Positions 48,239-58,135 of a DNA stretch of 64,000 bases are shown in pieces. Source of the DNA: Microbacterium croceum (lineage in GTDB: Bacteria; Actinomycetota; Actinomycetes; Actinomycetales; Microbacteriaceae); contig NZ_JAHWXN010000001.1 in assembly GCF_023091245.1 (NCBI RefSeq), forward strand, positions 1,302,001 to 1,366,000. The letters are read 5' to 3'. The notes beneath the pieces were generated by a model. The model was not told the DNA's origin. It did no database searches and saw only the letters and a list, made by a program, of their open reading frames with translations. The position numbers were made by a program, and so were the translations under genes. Every line of letters starts with the position of its first letter. Positions within the stretch are counted from its first letter, which is position 1.

Positions 48239-49579
48239 GTGACCTCAGTGACCGTGCGCCCCGGCATCGACGAACGACTCTCGCGGATGATCCAACTGCC
48301 CACCGTGTCCGCCGAGCTGGAGGAGCGCGGCGCCGAACCGTTCGAGAGCTTCGTCGCGCTGATCGCCGAGCTCTACCCGCGCACACACGAGCACCTCACG
48401 GTGGAGCGTCACACGGACTTCGGTCTGCTGTTCCGCTGGGCGGGGAAGGCCGAACAGTCGGAGGGGCCCGTCGTGCTGATGGCCCACTACGACGTGGTCC
48501 CGGTCGACGAGAGCGACGCCTGGACCCATCCGCCGTTCGCCGGGGTCATCGCCGACGGCATCGTCTACGGTCGGGGTGCGCTCGATGACAAGGGACCGTT
48601 GATCGTCGTGCTCGAAGCGGTCGAGAATCTGCTGAGCGACGGTTTCGTCCCGGCGCGCGACGTGTACCTCTCGTTCGGCGGCAACGAGGAGACGTACGGG
48701 CGCGCGGCGCAGGAGATCGCCGCCGTGTTCCGTGAGCGCGGCATCGTGCCCTGGCTCGTGGTCGACGAAGGCGGCGCCGTGGTCGATGCACCGCTGCCGT
48801 TCGTGCCAGGGCGTGCGGCGATGATCGGCGTCGGCGAGAAGGGCGTCATGACGGTGACGCTCTCGGCGCGCGGCGAGGGCGGCCATGCGTCCGCACCACC
48901 GTCTCTCACAGCCGTCCGACGCATCGCGCGGGCCGTGGACCGCCTCGGTCCTGCCACGTTCCGGCCCCGGGCGTCGACGGCGATCCTGCGAATGCTGACG
49001 CGGCTGTCCGCAGAGACGCCTGGCCCCGCGCGCCATCTGCTGCGATTCCTCGGGGCGGCGCCGCTGGTGACGGCACGGCTGTTCGCGCTGCTCGGCGGAG
49101 AGCCGGCAGCCCTCGTCCGCACCACGATCGCCACCACGATGCAGTCCGGCGGCACCGCGGCCAACGTGCTCCCGTCGCAGGCATCCGCCACCATCAACCT
49201 GCGCATCGCGCTGGGGGAGACGACGCAGCAGACCGTGCTGCGTGTGCGACGCCGCATCCGTGACCCGCTCGTCACGGTGCAGGTGGTCGAGGCGAGCGAG
49301 CCGTCACCGGAGTCCTCGACAGACAATGCGCAGTTCGCCCTGCTCGCCGACGCGCTCGCCGTGTCGCATCCCGGTGTGCCCGCCGTTCCCTACGTCATGA
49401 TGGCGGCCACCGACTCCCGCCATTTCCACCGGTTCTCGCCGGCGGTCTACCGGTTCGCGCCGCTGGAGATGTCGAATGCGCAGCGGGCGTCGATCCACGG
49501 TGTCGATGAGAACGTCGAGATCGCCGCGCTCGAGCGCGGGGAGCGGTTCCATCGGGCTCTGCTCGAACGGCTAGTGTGA
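48239..49579 (+). CDS. M20-family metallopeptidase (dipeptidase/deacylase type)
   Basis: A 446-residue zinc peptidase. The metal motifs are MAHYDVVPVD (first His/Asp), GRGALDDKG (bridging Asp), GGNEETYG (catalytic Glu) and a final His in the C-terminal AATDSRHFH segment. A dimerisation lid domain lies between about 200 and 330. Members remove amino acids or acyl groups from peptides. TACGAT (48226-48231) lies 7 bp before the GTG at 48239, the spacing of a leaderless transcript; an ATG at 48230 inside that box is the alternative start. Confidence 0.87.
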   Translation: MTSVTVRPGIDERLSRMIQLPTVSAELEERGAEPFESFVALIAELYPRTHEHLTVERHTDFGLLFRWAGKAEQSEGPVVLMAHYDVVPVDESDAWTHPPFAGVIADGIVYGRGALDDKGPLIVVLEAVENLLSDGFVPARDVYLSFGGNEETYGRAAQEIAAVFRERGIVPWLVVDEGGAVVDAPLPFVPGRAAMIGVGEKGVMTVTLSARGEGGHASAPPSLTAVRRIARAVDRLGPATFRPRASTAILRMLTRLSAETPGPARHLLRFLGAAPLVTARLFALLGGEPAALVRTTIATTMQSGGTAANVLPSQASATINLRIALGETTQQTVLRVRRRIRDPLVTVQVVEASEPSPESSTDNAQFALLADALAVSHPGVPAVPYVMMAATDSRHFHRFSPAVYRFAPLEMSNAQRASIHGVDENVEIAALERGERFHRALLERLV

Positions 49580-49631
49580 TCTCACCCGACCTTCGGCGCG
49601 CTGTGCGGCCGAGAGAGAAGCAGGAGACGCG

Positions 49632-51104
49632 ATGACGCGCAGTCGGACATTGGGCACCCTCGCGGTCGTCGTGGGCTTCCTTGCCTTCGTCGAGTTCACG
49701 AGCGGTGTGCTGCAGGGCTACTACACGCCGATGCTCACCGACATCGCCCGTCATCTGGGCATCCACGACGCCGACGTCAACTGGCTCGAGGGTGCGCAGC
49801 TGATGCTGTCGGCACTCGTCGTCCCCGCATTCGCGAAGCTGGGAGATATGGTCGGGCACAAGCGGATGCTGCTGATCTCGACGGCGTTGACCGCGGCGGC
49901 CGCGCTCGTGCTTCCGTTCACGGACTCGTTCCCGATCTTCCTCGCGGCGTGGGCGCTGATGGGCTTCTACGTGGTGTGGCTGCCGCTGGAGATCGCGCTC
50001 ATCTGGTCGCGCTCCCGCCGGATGGAGGGGCGCGCCAGCATCACGGCGAAGGCCGCGGGGCTGCTGGTCGCCGCGCTGGAAGGCGGTGCGATCATCGGCG
50101 CCCTGGTGGGTGGCGCGCTCATCGATGTGCTCCCGCTCACGATGGTGCTGCTGGTGCCTGCGGTGCTCATCGTCGTGTGCTTCTTCGTGATCCTGTTCGG
50201 GGTCAAGGAGTCGCCGGAGCCGACGGGCGGCGTCTTCGACACGGTCGGCCTCATCCTGATCTCGCTGGCGCTGATCTGCTTCACCGGCGGACTCAGCCTG
50301 CTGCGCCTCGACGGCGGCCTGGTGAACCCCTGGTCGTGGGCGGTCGTGGTGTTCGGGGTGCTGCTGGTGATCCCGTTCGCTCTCTGGGAGCTGCGCCACG
50401 ACGACCCGCTGATCGATGTGCGCATGTTCCGCTCGCCCGCGCTGGGGCCGGTCTTCCTCACGGCCGGTCTGTTCGGGGTCAGTGTGCTCGGCGCCCAGGC
50501 GCCGCTGTCGACCTTCGCTCGCACCGATCCGTCGGTGTACGGCTACGGCCTCGGCACCACCGGCTTCGCGACGTCGCTGATCATCGGTGTGTATCTGATC
50601 GCGATGATCGCTGGAGCGTTGTCGTTCCCCTTCGTCGCCCGCCGGATCTCGCCGCGGATCACCCTGATGGGAGCCTCGGTTCTGGTCGGGGTGGGATTCC
50701 TGATGTTCCTGCCGTTCCACGACGCCTACGCCCAGGTCATCACCAACATGGTCATCGTCGGAATCGGCTCGGGCGCACTCGTCGCTGCTCTTCCCGCGGC
50801 GGCGGCCTCGGCTGCTCCGGCCTCGCAGACGGGCGTCGCGACCGGCCTCACCAACTCGGTCAAGACAATCGGCGGCGCGATCGCGTCGTGTGTCTTCGGC
50901 ATCGCGCTCCTCCACGGCGTGAGCGCGACCGCTGGTGCCGCCGAGGGGACGGCGGGGTCGTTGGCCGGTTACTTCACGGTGTGGATCGTGTGCGGAGTCA
51001 CGGCTCTTGCGGCGGCCGTTCTGCTCGTGTTCGTGCCGAAGGCCGCGTTCACAGATCCTCCCCTCGACGCCGAGCTCACGCCGATCGTCGCAGACCCGCG
51101 CTAG
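49632..51104 (+). CDS. MFS transporter (DHA2-like, multidrug-exporter type)
   Basis: A 490-residue permease with about 14 membrane segments. The loop 2-3 motif is present as LGDMVGHKRMLL, and the N-terminal helix starts VVVGFLAFVEF. The pattern fits the DHA2 drug:proton antiporters of actinobacteria. The substrate is unknown. It is preceded 30 bp earlier by an AGGAG-containing leader and follows the M20 peptidase gene by 52 bp, so cotranscription is likely and it may export the peptidase product or its substrate. Confidence 0.88.
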   Translation: MTRSRTLGTLAVVVGFLAFVEFTSGVLQGYYTPMLTDIARHLGIHDADVNWLEGAQLMLSALVVPAFAKLGDMVGHKRMLLISTALTAAAALVLPFTDSFPIFLAAWALMGFYVVWLPLEIALIWSRSRRMEGRASITAKAAGLLVAALEGGAIIGALVGGALIDVLPLTMVLLVPAVLIVVCFFVILFGVKESPEPTGGVFDTVGLILISLALICFTGGLSLLRLDGGLVNPWSWAVVVFGVLLVIPFALWELRHDDPLIDVRMFRSPALGPVFLTAGLFGVSVLGAQAPLSTFARTDPSVYGYGLGTTGFATSLIIGVYLIAMIAGALSFPFVARRISPRITLMGASVLVGVGFLMFLPFHDAYAQVITNMVIVGIGSGALVAALPAAAASAAPASQTGVATGLTNSVKTIGGAIASCVFGIALLHGVSATAGAAEGTAGSLAGYFTVWIVCGVTALAAAVLLVFVPKAAFTDPPLDAELTPIVADPR

Positions 51105-51204
51105 CGGCACTTCATCGGGGGAGGGGTGCTGCCCGACATCTCCGAACCAGCGGATCGTCAGCGTCGTGGTGCAGGATCATCCGCAGAACGGAACGGCAGC
51201 GGCG

Positions 51205-51495
51205 TCATTCGCGATCCAAGCCGAAGGTGCGCTTCACGAGCGCCTGCACGTCCCGATCGAGCCCGTCGATGCGGCTGCCCACGGCGTCGAACCTCGCGTT
51301 CATCTCGTTGCGGAGCCCACTGATCTGACCGTTCATCTCGTTGCGGAGCCCGCCGATCTGACCGTTCATCTCGTTGCGCAGCCCGCCGATCTCACTGCGG
51401 ACGACGCGGACGAAGCGCGTGGAGATCACGGTCAGCATGCCGATCATGAGGGCGCTGAACGCTCCGATCATGGCCCAGCTCTGCGCGTCGTTCAT
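51205..51495 (-). CDS. Small membrane-anchored coiled-coil protein with 11-residue repeats
   Basis: A 96-residue protein: one N-terminal membrane helix (about 8-27, AMIGAFSALMIGMLTVIS), a basic stretch (RFVRVVR), then three near-identical 11-residue repeats IGGLRNEMNGQ, then a coiled coil ending in a basic tail (LVKRTFGLDRE). Eleven-residue (hendecad) repeats form slightly right-handed coiled coils. Similar short proteins occur in many bacteria without known function. ATG 51495 is used. Confidence 0.78.
   Translation of the reverse strand: MNDAQSWAMIGAFSALMIGMLTVISTRFVRVVRSEIGGLRNEMNGQIGGLRNEMNGQISGLRNEMNARFDAVGSRIDGLDRDVQALVKRTFGLDRE
51301..51393. repeat. 33-bp tandem repeat, three copies, in-frame
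   Basis: Units at 51301-51333 and 51334-51366 differ at only 2 bases, and a third, partly matching unit begins at 51367. Each unit begins CATCTCGTTGCG on the plus strand and encodes 11 residues on the minus strand. The low divergence points to recent expansion or contraction by slippage or recombination. Confidence 0.85.
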
Positions 51496-51696
51496 GAGTC
51501 CCACTCCCTCATGCTGGCATCGATCCTCGGAGTCTGCCACCGCCGGACGTGGGGGATCGGGCCCGCACGCACGGTTCGTGGACAGCTGCGGCGGAGGCTG
51601 TCGTGTGCAGTGCGGGTGCGGGCAGGGAAACACCCCGGGGCTCGACAGGGGAGTGGGGTGGGAATGCGTCGAGCCCCGGGGCGGTCTGTGCGGCGG

Positions 51697-53913
51697 TCAG
51701 TCCGTGACGGCTGCCGCTCGGCGTCGGGCGACAGCGAGTGCCGCTCCGAGAAGCGCCATCGCCGTAGCGACAGCAGCCGCTACCACGGCGAAGGTGAGGT
51801 CGTTACCCGTGTTGGCGAGCGCCTCCGCGGTGATCTCCTTCTCTGCCGATGGAGTCTCCTCCGCGGGCGGCGTCTTCGCTTCGCCGGTCTCCTCCGGGGA
51901 CACCTCGCCGGCGCCGCGCGGAACGGTCGCCTCCGAGGGAGATGACTCCACCGTGGTTCCCGACGTCTGCCCGACGGCGATCGCCGCGTTGTCGATCGTC
52001 GCTGCCGCGAGGTCGGCGTCATGGACGGTGTAGCTCGCCGTGCACGTCATCGATTCGCCGGGAGCGAGTGCGGCAGCATCAGGAGGGCAGGTCACTTCGG
52101 GCACCTGACCGGCGCCGCTGAAGGCGGTCTCGTCGACACGCACGTCCGTCACGGTGAGTTCGCCCGTGTTGGTCACGACGAAGGTGTAGTCGATGACGCT
52201 GCCGCTCCAGAAGGCTTCCGCATCCGTGGACTTCACGATCGCCAGCCCCGGAGCCCCGGGGGTGCTCACGACCACCTGTGAGGGAGGCGACGTGATGCGT
52301 CCGGTATCGGGTGTCGTACCCGTGGCGGTCGCGGTGTTCTCGACCGAGCCGCGGTCCACATCCGCCTGCAGCACCGTGTAGGTCGCCGAGCACACGACCG
52401 TCTCGGCGACGGCGAGGGAGAGCGGTTGCGAGGGGCACGTCACCTCGGGGGTGGCGCCGGACCCGCTGAACGCCACCTCCTCCACCGTGACATCGCTCAA
52501 CGGACTGGTGCCGGTGTTGGTGATCTCGAAGGAGTACGTCACGGTGTCGCCCTGACGCGCTTCGGCGACATCCGCCGTCTTCGTCAGAGTGATCTCGCCG
52601 TCGCCGCGCGGGGAGTTGACGAATGTGCAGAGCAGCCCGACGCCGTCGGCCACACGGGGGACCGTGAGGCTCCCGTGGGTGCCGTCGCCGGAAGCGAGGA
52701 TCGCGCCGGATGCATCGTCGATGCAGTTCCACGAGGAGTGGTACCGTTCCTGCTCAGCACCGGCACCTGTCTCCTCGATCTCGATCGTCGCGCCAGGGAG
52801 GACAGGAAGCGTGAGCCGTCGCTGCTGCACCCCAGGAGAGGTGCCGGTGGTGGTGACGGAGAGATCGGTGAGTCCGTCGCCGGAGACGGACAGGCGCACC
52901 TGGTCGGCGGGATCCTCGGAGTGCCTGCCCTCGGGGAAGTCCTTCTGCAGGGTGAGGCGGCTGGGAGAGGAGCACGACGCGATGTCCACGATGCCGGGCT
53001 CGGTGAACGTGACGTGGCTGGTCACGGCTCCCGACATGGGGTTGACGCGGAGCAGTTCCAGCCCGGTGCTGACGACCAGGTGGCCGTCGCTGCCGAAGGC
53101 GATGCCGTTGACTCCGAGTCCATCGGTGTCATCGACGCGGAAGGACTGGATGCGGGTTGCGCGCACCGTCGGGTACGGCGCACTCGACGCGAGAGCGATG
53201 TCGTGCACGTCGACCGAGTAGATCGCCGCATCATTGGCCGAACTCATGACGATGTAGAGGTTGCCGTCGCGGTCGAACGCGATGTCGCCGTTGCTGCCGG
53301 GGGCCGGTGCTGCCGAGAAGCTGATGGCCATTCGGCCCTGGCGATCACCGGTGGACGGGTCGCGCGCCTCGAGGTGCAGCTGGCCTCCGGTCGCAGCCCC
53401 GTGGAAGAACAGCCGCGAGTGAGAGTCGTAAGCCCCGTGGGTCTGAGTCGCGCCCCAGCCGGCAGGCATGCGGACCACCGGCGACGTGGTCGTCGTCGAG
53501 GTCGCGAAGTCGAAGGTCGCCAGAGCGCCGGCGTCGTTCGTGGTCCAGGGGTCCCACCGCATGGCGAAGGCCGCGCCGTCGGGATGCTCCGGCGTGACCG
53601 CGACACCGAGCCCGTTGAAGAGCGAGGTGGGATCCGCCCCCTCATCGATGGTTCCGATAGTGGTCTGGGCGCCACTGATCGCGTCGAGACTCCACAGCGT
53701 GCTGCCGTTGCCGTTGTTGGCATTGATCGCGTAGATCGTCGAGCAGTCGAATGGCTCGGCCGCGTGCGCCGGGGCCGTGTCGACCAGCGCTCCGGGGATC
53801 ATGATCGCCGCGCCCGCGAGGGTGGCGACGGTGAATCGACCTGCGCGTCTCCCGCGCGGTCGACGCGCCCCCGGCGGGGACTTCCGTGAGGTGTGGGTGT
53901 TCGGGTGCGCCAT
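51697..53913 (-). CDS. Secreted, sortase-anchored protein with DUF11-like repeats
   Basis: A 738-residue surface protein. A signal peptide ends near PAHA/AEP (about residue 51). The N-terminal ~280 residues form a beta-propeller-like region (DIAFDRDGNLYIV and VNGIAFGSDGHLVVS blades). Two DUF11-type beta-sandwich repeats follow (TKTADVAEARQGDTVTYSF and VKSTDAEAFWSGSVIDYTF), each ending in CPxxxxxLA...E...C. The C-terminus has a Pro/Glu linker, then LANTG, one membrane helix and a basic tail, the form of a class-E-type sortase substrate. It is encoded next to a large LuxR regulator on the same strand. A role in adhesion or surface structure is likely. Confidence 0.88.
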   Translation of the reverse strand: MAHPNTHTSRKSPPGARRPRGRRAGRFTVATLAGAAIMIPGALVDTAPAHAAEPFDCSTIYAINANNGNGSTLWSLDAISGAQTTIGTIDEGADPTSLFNGLGVAVTPEHPDGAAFAMRWDPWTTNDAGALATFDFATSTTTTSPVVRMPAGWGATQTHGAYDSHSRLFFHGAATGGQLHLEARDPSTGDRQGRMAISFSAAPAPGSNGDIAFDRDGNLYIVMSSANDAAIYSVDVHDIALASSAPYPTVRATRIQSFRVDDTDGLGVNGIAFGSDGHLVVSTGLELLRVNPMSGAVTSHVTFTEPGIVDIASCSSPSRLTLQKDFPEGRHSEDPADQVRLSVSGDGLTDLSVTTTGTSPGVQQRRLTLPVLPGATIEIEETGAGAEQERYHSSWNCIDDASGAILASGDGTHGSLTVPRVADGVGLLCTFVNSPRGDGEITLTKTADVAEARQGDTVTYSFEITNTGTSPLSDVTVEEVAFSGSGATPEVTCPSQPLSLAVAETVVCSATYTVLQADVDRGSVENTATATGTTPDTGRITSPPSQVVVSTPGAPGLAIVKSTDAEAFWSGSVIDYTFVVTNTGELTVTDVRVDETAFSGAGQVPEVTCPPDAAALAPGESMTCTASYTVHDADLAAATIDNAAIAVGQTSGTTVESSPSEATVPRGAGEVSPEETGEAKTPPAEETPSAEKEITAEALANTGNDLTFAVVAAAVATAMALLGAALAVARRRAAAVTD

Positions 53914-54137
53914 GCGGCGATGTCCTTTCTCGAGGCAGGACGCGATGAACTCGGGAGATCGCGCCGTCCGATGCCCCCAGTTTTCAGCGAGAGACGGATG
54001 CTGCGCGTCGAGCTCCGTGATCAGCGCGAAGAGATCAGTGCCTGCGCGACCGTCCCGCATGCATGCCGCTGGCGACTCCGTAGCACACCACGGAGCATCG
54101 GCCGGTCACGATCCTTCGGGCAGGCGCAGGGAGGGAT

Positions 54138-56690
54138 TCAGGCCCAGGAGAAGGCTGCGAGCTCAGCGCGCGCCGAGATCTGCAGCTTTCGGAACGCCTT
54201 GAGAAGGTGACTTTCCACCGTTCTCGGGCTGATGTGCAGGAGCTCGGCGATCTCCTGATTGGACTGGCCGTGTGCAGCGAGTCGCGCGACCTCGAGTTCG
54301 CGGGTCGAAAGTCGCTTCTGGGCGTCGCCGCGTCCCGCTCTCGGCAAGAGATCGAGCGGGTCGCGGCGTGCGTGCAGGTTCGCGAGGTCGGAGGACAACG
54401 CGTCGGCAGCGGCCTGATCTCCGTGCCGAGCGGCTGCATCGCGCCCGTGGGTGAACGCGATGAGGGCATGCTCGACGCGCCCCTCGCCCTCGAACCACGC
54501 CCCGAGCCGACGCAGGTCCGCGGCATTCTCGTCGAGGATCGCCTTCTGCAAGTCGAAGACCGGCCTCACCAGCGTCCCATCCAGGGCGCCGAGCTCCGGG
54601 TCTCCGGTCGTCCGCGGGATCGTCGATGCACCGAGTCCGGTCGTGATGATGCGCAATGTCGCCGCAGCGAGCAGATAGCCGCGCGCGCGCAGGAGAACGA
54701 TCTGTTCGTGCAGCAGCTCTTCTGCCCGCCGTGACTCTCCCGCGAGCAAGGCGGATACGATCTCCGGCAGGGCGGCGACCATCCCCGGCCATGGTCCGAT
54801 TCTGACGCCGGTCGTGAGGGCCTGCGACGCGAGCGACTCGGCGGTGCCGTGTCGGCCGGCGCGCGCAGCCAGCACCGCCGCGAGCGCGAGGGCACCCATC
54901 CGGGTCCCCTCCTGACCCAGTCCGGGTTCCCCGAGCGCCAGGAACCGCCCCAGATGCAGCTCTGCCGTGCGGAATCTGCCGAGCACGATGCCCGACACCG
55001 CCGCGAGATACGTGTGCCCCCGCAGGTTCTCCAGGTCGAGCTCCACACGGCTCTGCTCGATGTGGACGACAGCCCACTCGTATGCGTCCCGCACGGCGCC
55101 GCTGCCGAACATCGCCCACCCACGCAGCAGCGCCAGCACTCGCCCGAGCTTGGTGGAGGTGTCATCCGAGCCGGCGAGCTTCTCCATTGCAGCCGGCGCA
55201 TGGCCGCGCAGGATCAACGCTGTCACGAGCACTGCCAAGATCGAGCTCTCAGTCGTCGCGTCCCGTCCCGTCAGCGCGGTAAGCCGTTGGACATGCTCGG
55301 GTCGAGTTCCGTCGATGCCGATCTCCAGCTGCGTCGACCAGACGTCGAACATGGTTCGATAGCGCGGTTGTTCTCGTGCGGCGGCTGCGAGCAGGCGGCG
55401 TGCTTCGGCGCCGTCGCCGGCTGCCAGCGCGTACCACCGCGCCTGGAAGATGCGGAACATCGCCAGCGCTCTGGCGTCGCCGCCCGTCGTGTCGGTGCGC
55501 TCGAAGACCCGCAGAGCGGTGCCGGGGTCGTGGCGTTGATCGAACAGGACGAAGAGATACTCGATCGCTGCCGCCGCATGGGGATCGCGTTCCCACGCAC
55601 GACGCCGCGCCGAGAGCTGGGCAGCATGTCGATCTCGGATCAGCCGGATCACGGACATCTCCGCAGCATCCGGTTCGAGCGAGGAATCGAGACCGGCGGG
55701 AGGAACGAGTCCGGCGGCCGAAGGGTCCGGTCCATCGGCGCCGAACTGATTCTGGATGCGATTCAGGATCCGGGATCGCCGGCTGGACGTCGGCCGGTTC
55801 TGGAAGTAGTCGGCGATCAGCGGGGGAGTGACGGCGACCGACAGCCGTCCGAAGGGCTCGATGCTCAGGAGGAGTCCGCTGGCTTCGAGCGTCTCGATGA
55901 GTTCGCGCCCCACCAGCTCGGACGCGGTGTCGATGTCGAGGACGCCAGCGAGTGCGAGAGTCTCGACGGCCTCGAGCTCGGTGGCATCCAACGGGGCGAG
56001 CAGGTGCTCGACGGCGCCCGACATCGCGTCGTGCCACAGCTCGCCGTTCGTCGTCCAGATGTCGTCGGTGCGCACGATGTGGCCGTAAGCCTGGGCGGCG
56101 GTGGTCATCGCCACCGCGAGACTGGGTATTCCTGCCGATCGCGTGTACACGCGTCCGACGAGGCCGGTATCGACGGGGCCGCCGAGTTGCTCGTGGATCA
56201 GATCCGACACGGCTTCGAAGCTGATCGGACGTAGGCGCAGTTCCGCCGCCTGGCTGGCGATCGCGTGCAGGCGTTTCGCGCCGCCGTCGACGGCAGAGCT
56301 CGATGTCGTCACGATCACCGCGCCCGTGCGTGCGTGCACCGCCGCCACCGCACCCCAGGATTCCTCGTCGACGAACTCGGCGTCGTCGACGAGGATCACG
56401 CAGCGTCGGTCCACCACACGCTCCGCGATCGCGGCGACCACCTGGCCCACGGCGAGCATGGGCGACGGCTTCGAGACCTCTCCGGCGAGATCGAGCGCGC
56501 CGAGAGGGACCCGCCGAAGCGCCTCGACACCGACGATCCGAATGGTCGTGTAGCCGCGCTGCTCCAGGCTCCCCGCGATCTCGCGCAACAGCACGGACCG
56601 GCCGCTCCCGTCAGGTCCGACGATGCTGACGCAGGAGCCGGAAGTGATGAACCTCAGCGCCGCGGCGAGATCGTCAGCGCGAACGAACAT
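54138..56690 (-). CDS. Large LuxR-family (LAL-type) ATPase-regulator
   Basis: An 850-residue protein. The N-terminal ~250 residues are an AAA/STAND-like ATPase with P-loop GPDGSGRS (Arg where Lys is usual) and Walker [12 protein letters not shown] long helical TPR-like middle follows. The C-terminal ~65 residues are a LuxR helix-turn-helix ([41 protein letters not shown]). The atypical P-loop suggests altered ATP use. ATG 56690 is used, with GGAGG upstream. It precedes the sortase-anchored protein gene by about 220 bp and probably controls it. Confidence 0.88.
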   Translation of the reverse strand: MFVRADDLAAALRFITSGSCVSIVGPDGSGRSVLLREIAGSLEQRGYTTIRIVGVEALRRVPLGALDLAGEVSKPSPMLAVGQVVAAIAERVVDRRCVILVDDAEFVDEESWGAVAAVHARTGAVIVTTSSSAVDGGAKRLHAIASQAAELRLRPISFEAVSDLIHEQLGGPVDTGLVGRVYTRSAGIPSLAVAMTTAAQAYGHIVRTDDIWTTNGELWHDAMSGAVEHLLAPLDATELEAVETLALAGVLDIDTASELVGRELIETLEASGLLLSIEPFGRLSVAVTPPLIADYFQNRPTSSRRSRILNRIQNQFGADGPDPSAAGLVPPAGLDSSLEPDAAEMSVIRLIRDRHAAQLSARRRAWERDPHAAAAIEYLFVLFDQRHDPGTALRVFERTDTTGGDARALAMFRIFQARWYALAAGDGAEARRLLAAAAREQPRYRTMFDVWSTQLEIGIDGTRPEHVQRLTALTGRDATTESSILAVLVTALILRGHAPAAMEKLAGSDDTSTKLGRVLALLRGWAMFGSGAVRDAYEWAVVHIEQSRVELDLENLRGHTYLAAVSGIVLGRFRTAELHLGRFLALGEPGLGQEGTRMGALALAAVLAARAGRHGTAESLASQALTTGVRIGPWPGMVAALPEIVSALLAGESRRAEELLHEQIVLLRARGYLLAAATLRIITTGLGASTIPRTTGDPELGALDGTLVRPVFDLQKAILDENAADLRRLGAWFEGEGRVEHALIAFTHGRDAAARHGDQAAADALSSDLANLHARRDPLDLLPRAGRGDAQKRLSTRELEVARLAAHGQSNQEIAELLHISPRTVESHLLKAFRKLQISARAELAAFSWA

Positions 56691-56854
56691 CCGTGCCTCC
56701 TGATGGCTGCGACCGGGACCTGCATGGCGATGTACGCGGCCTTCCCGGTTCGGTCGACAGTGTAATGAACGCTCCAGCCGGCGCGCAGTATTCTGGCCGC
56801 ACAGCGCCAGCGGCCTCTGAGCGGGTGACGGGGAAGCCGCCACCCGCCCAGAGA

Positions 56855-57275
56855 TCAGTCGCCCTTCACGTTGACCAGCTGGCGCAGCGTGTGCCGGATC
56901 GATACGAGGCTCGCGGCATCCGCCATCACCTGGTCGATCGGCTTGTACGCCTGCGGGATCTCGTCGATGAACGCGTCCGTGTCGCGGAACTCGATCCCCG
57001 TCATCGCCTCCCGCAGCTGGTCGTGCGTGAACGTCCTCCGCGCGGCCGACCGAGAGTACTCCCGTCCAGCGCCGTGCGGTGAGGAGTTCAGCGACAGCGG
57101 GTCGCCGAGGCCCTCCACGACGTACGACGCGGTGCCCATCGACCCGGGGATGAGCCCCGGCCGACCGGCATCCGCCTGGATCGCTCCCTTGCGCGACACC
57201 CACACCTGCTTGCCGAAGTGCTTCTCCGACTCGGTGAAGTTGTGGTGGCAGTTGATGCGCTCCTGCTCGTCGACC
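56855..57275 (-). pseudogene. rtcB: RtcB RNA ligase, C-terminal fragment
   Basis: The reading frame on the minus strand runs from about [20 protein letters not shown] to the stop at 56855 with the RtcB C-terminal signature, including [15 protein letters not shown] (the guanylated-His loop), [14 protein letters not shown] and the family-typical ending RQLVNVKGD. It has no start codon of its own. The N-terminal part of the same gene lies at 59020-59761, separated by a ~1.74-kb mosaic insertion. Catalytic His is in this half, metal-binding Cys/His in the other, so neither piece alone should ligate RNA. Confidence 0.88.
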
Positions 57276-57515
57276 GGTGAGATTGATCTGTTCGAATAGG
57301 CCTTTCCCGATCTCCTCGGAGAATCCGAGAGGACGTGTGGTGAGGACGGTCATGACGTCTGCGTCTTCGGCCTCGCAGTCGTTCACGAACTCCGAAATCT
57401 GTTCGATGATGCGATGACGGAGTGTCGACTCGACGACCTCGTCGAAACCATCGAGGGCGAGGAGCCACGGCCACCTGTTTCGCCACCTACTCAGCAGCGA
57501 GGGAGACGCGGCGAC
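57276..57515 (-). pseudogene. Fragment of a NACHT-domain NTPase (NLR-like)
   Basis: Minus-strand translation across 57276-57515 gives [25 protein letters not shown], then after a helical stretch [16 protein letters not shown]. The [10 protein letters not shown] block is the Walker B of NACHT ATPases, and TTRPLG is the sensor strand. The fragment abuts the rtcB C-terminal half at about 57275 without a start codon and is cut off on its other side near 57515. Full-length NACHT proteins of bacteria are often antiphage NLR-like defences (Avs and bNACHT); this is only a relic of about 80 codons. Confidence 0.75.
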
Positions 57516-57533
57516 CCCTACGCGGGCGGAAGC

Positions 57534-58133
57534 GTGACGATCAACACGGTTCTGATGAACGCCAGCGCCCCGGACTCGTTCGCGTACCCCGTCAACGTAC
57601 CGGCGGGCGGCTCAGTTGCCCTCACCGAGAGCGGTGGCGTCCGGATTGCGGACGCATCGGGAACGGCGATCGGCTTCCTGGAGACGCCATGGGCGAAGGA
57701 TGCGACTGGGAAGGATGTGCCCACATACTTCGAAGTCGCCGGCAACACGGTAACCCAGAACGTCGACCTCAGCGATCCCACTATTCAGTTCCCCGTGGTG
57801 GCGGACCCCGACATGTGGGCTGTGATCAAGGCGGCCGCCGGCTGCGCTGCAGAAATCGCCGGGCTCGCTCTCGCTGGCGCGAAGGTGCTTCAGGTGTTCC
57901 TCAAAGCGGACAAGATTGTAAAGTCCCTCAAGAAGGCCATCAAGTTCTACAACCAGCTTGGTGGGAAGATGGGCAAGGTAATCGCGGCTCTGAAGAAGTA
58001 CGTCAAGAACAAGTCGAGCCTGTCGAAGAAGCAGGTCGACGCACTTGAAGGCCTTTTCAGGTCGGGAGGAACAATTCTGCTCAATGCTGTCGGCCTAGGA
58101 AGTTGCTGGGCTCTCGTCACGAGGGACTACTAA
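57534..58133 (+). CDS. Truncated secreted-type protein of unknown function
   Basis: About 200 residues from GTG 57534; an ATG at 57414 in the same frame would add 40 residues that are antisense to the NACHT relic and look spurious. The N-terminal half resembles the beta-rich domain that ends in FPVVADPD in many exported actinobacterial proteins ([20 protein letters not shown], then [20 protein letters not shown]). The C-terminal half is helical and Lys-rich ([20 protein letters not shown]) and ends [13 protein letters not shown]. No signal peptide is left, so the 5' end is probably lost at the mosaic junction. Codon use is less GC-rich than in the surroundings. Confidence 0.6.
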   Translation: MTINTVLMNASAPDSFAYPVNVPAGGSVALTESGGVRIADASGTAIGFLETPWAKDATGKDVPTYFEVAGNTVTQNVDLSDPTIQFPVVADPDMWAVIKAAAGCAAEIAGLALAGAKVLQVFLKADKIVKSLKKAIKFYNQLGGKMGKVIAALKKYVKNKSSLSKKQVDALEGLFRSGGTILLNAVGLGSCWALVTRDY

Positions 58134-58135
58134 CC

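Noticed and set aside
51301..51393. CRISPR-like direct repeats
   Set aside because: The repeats are contiguous, in frame and without spacers; they encode a repeated coiled-coil segment.
54138..57386. One continuous 1082-residue regulator starting at 57386
   Set aside because: The first ~230 residues are out-of-frame NACHT and RtcB sequence; the true start is the ATG at 56690 with its own ribosome site.
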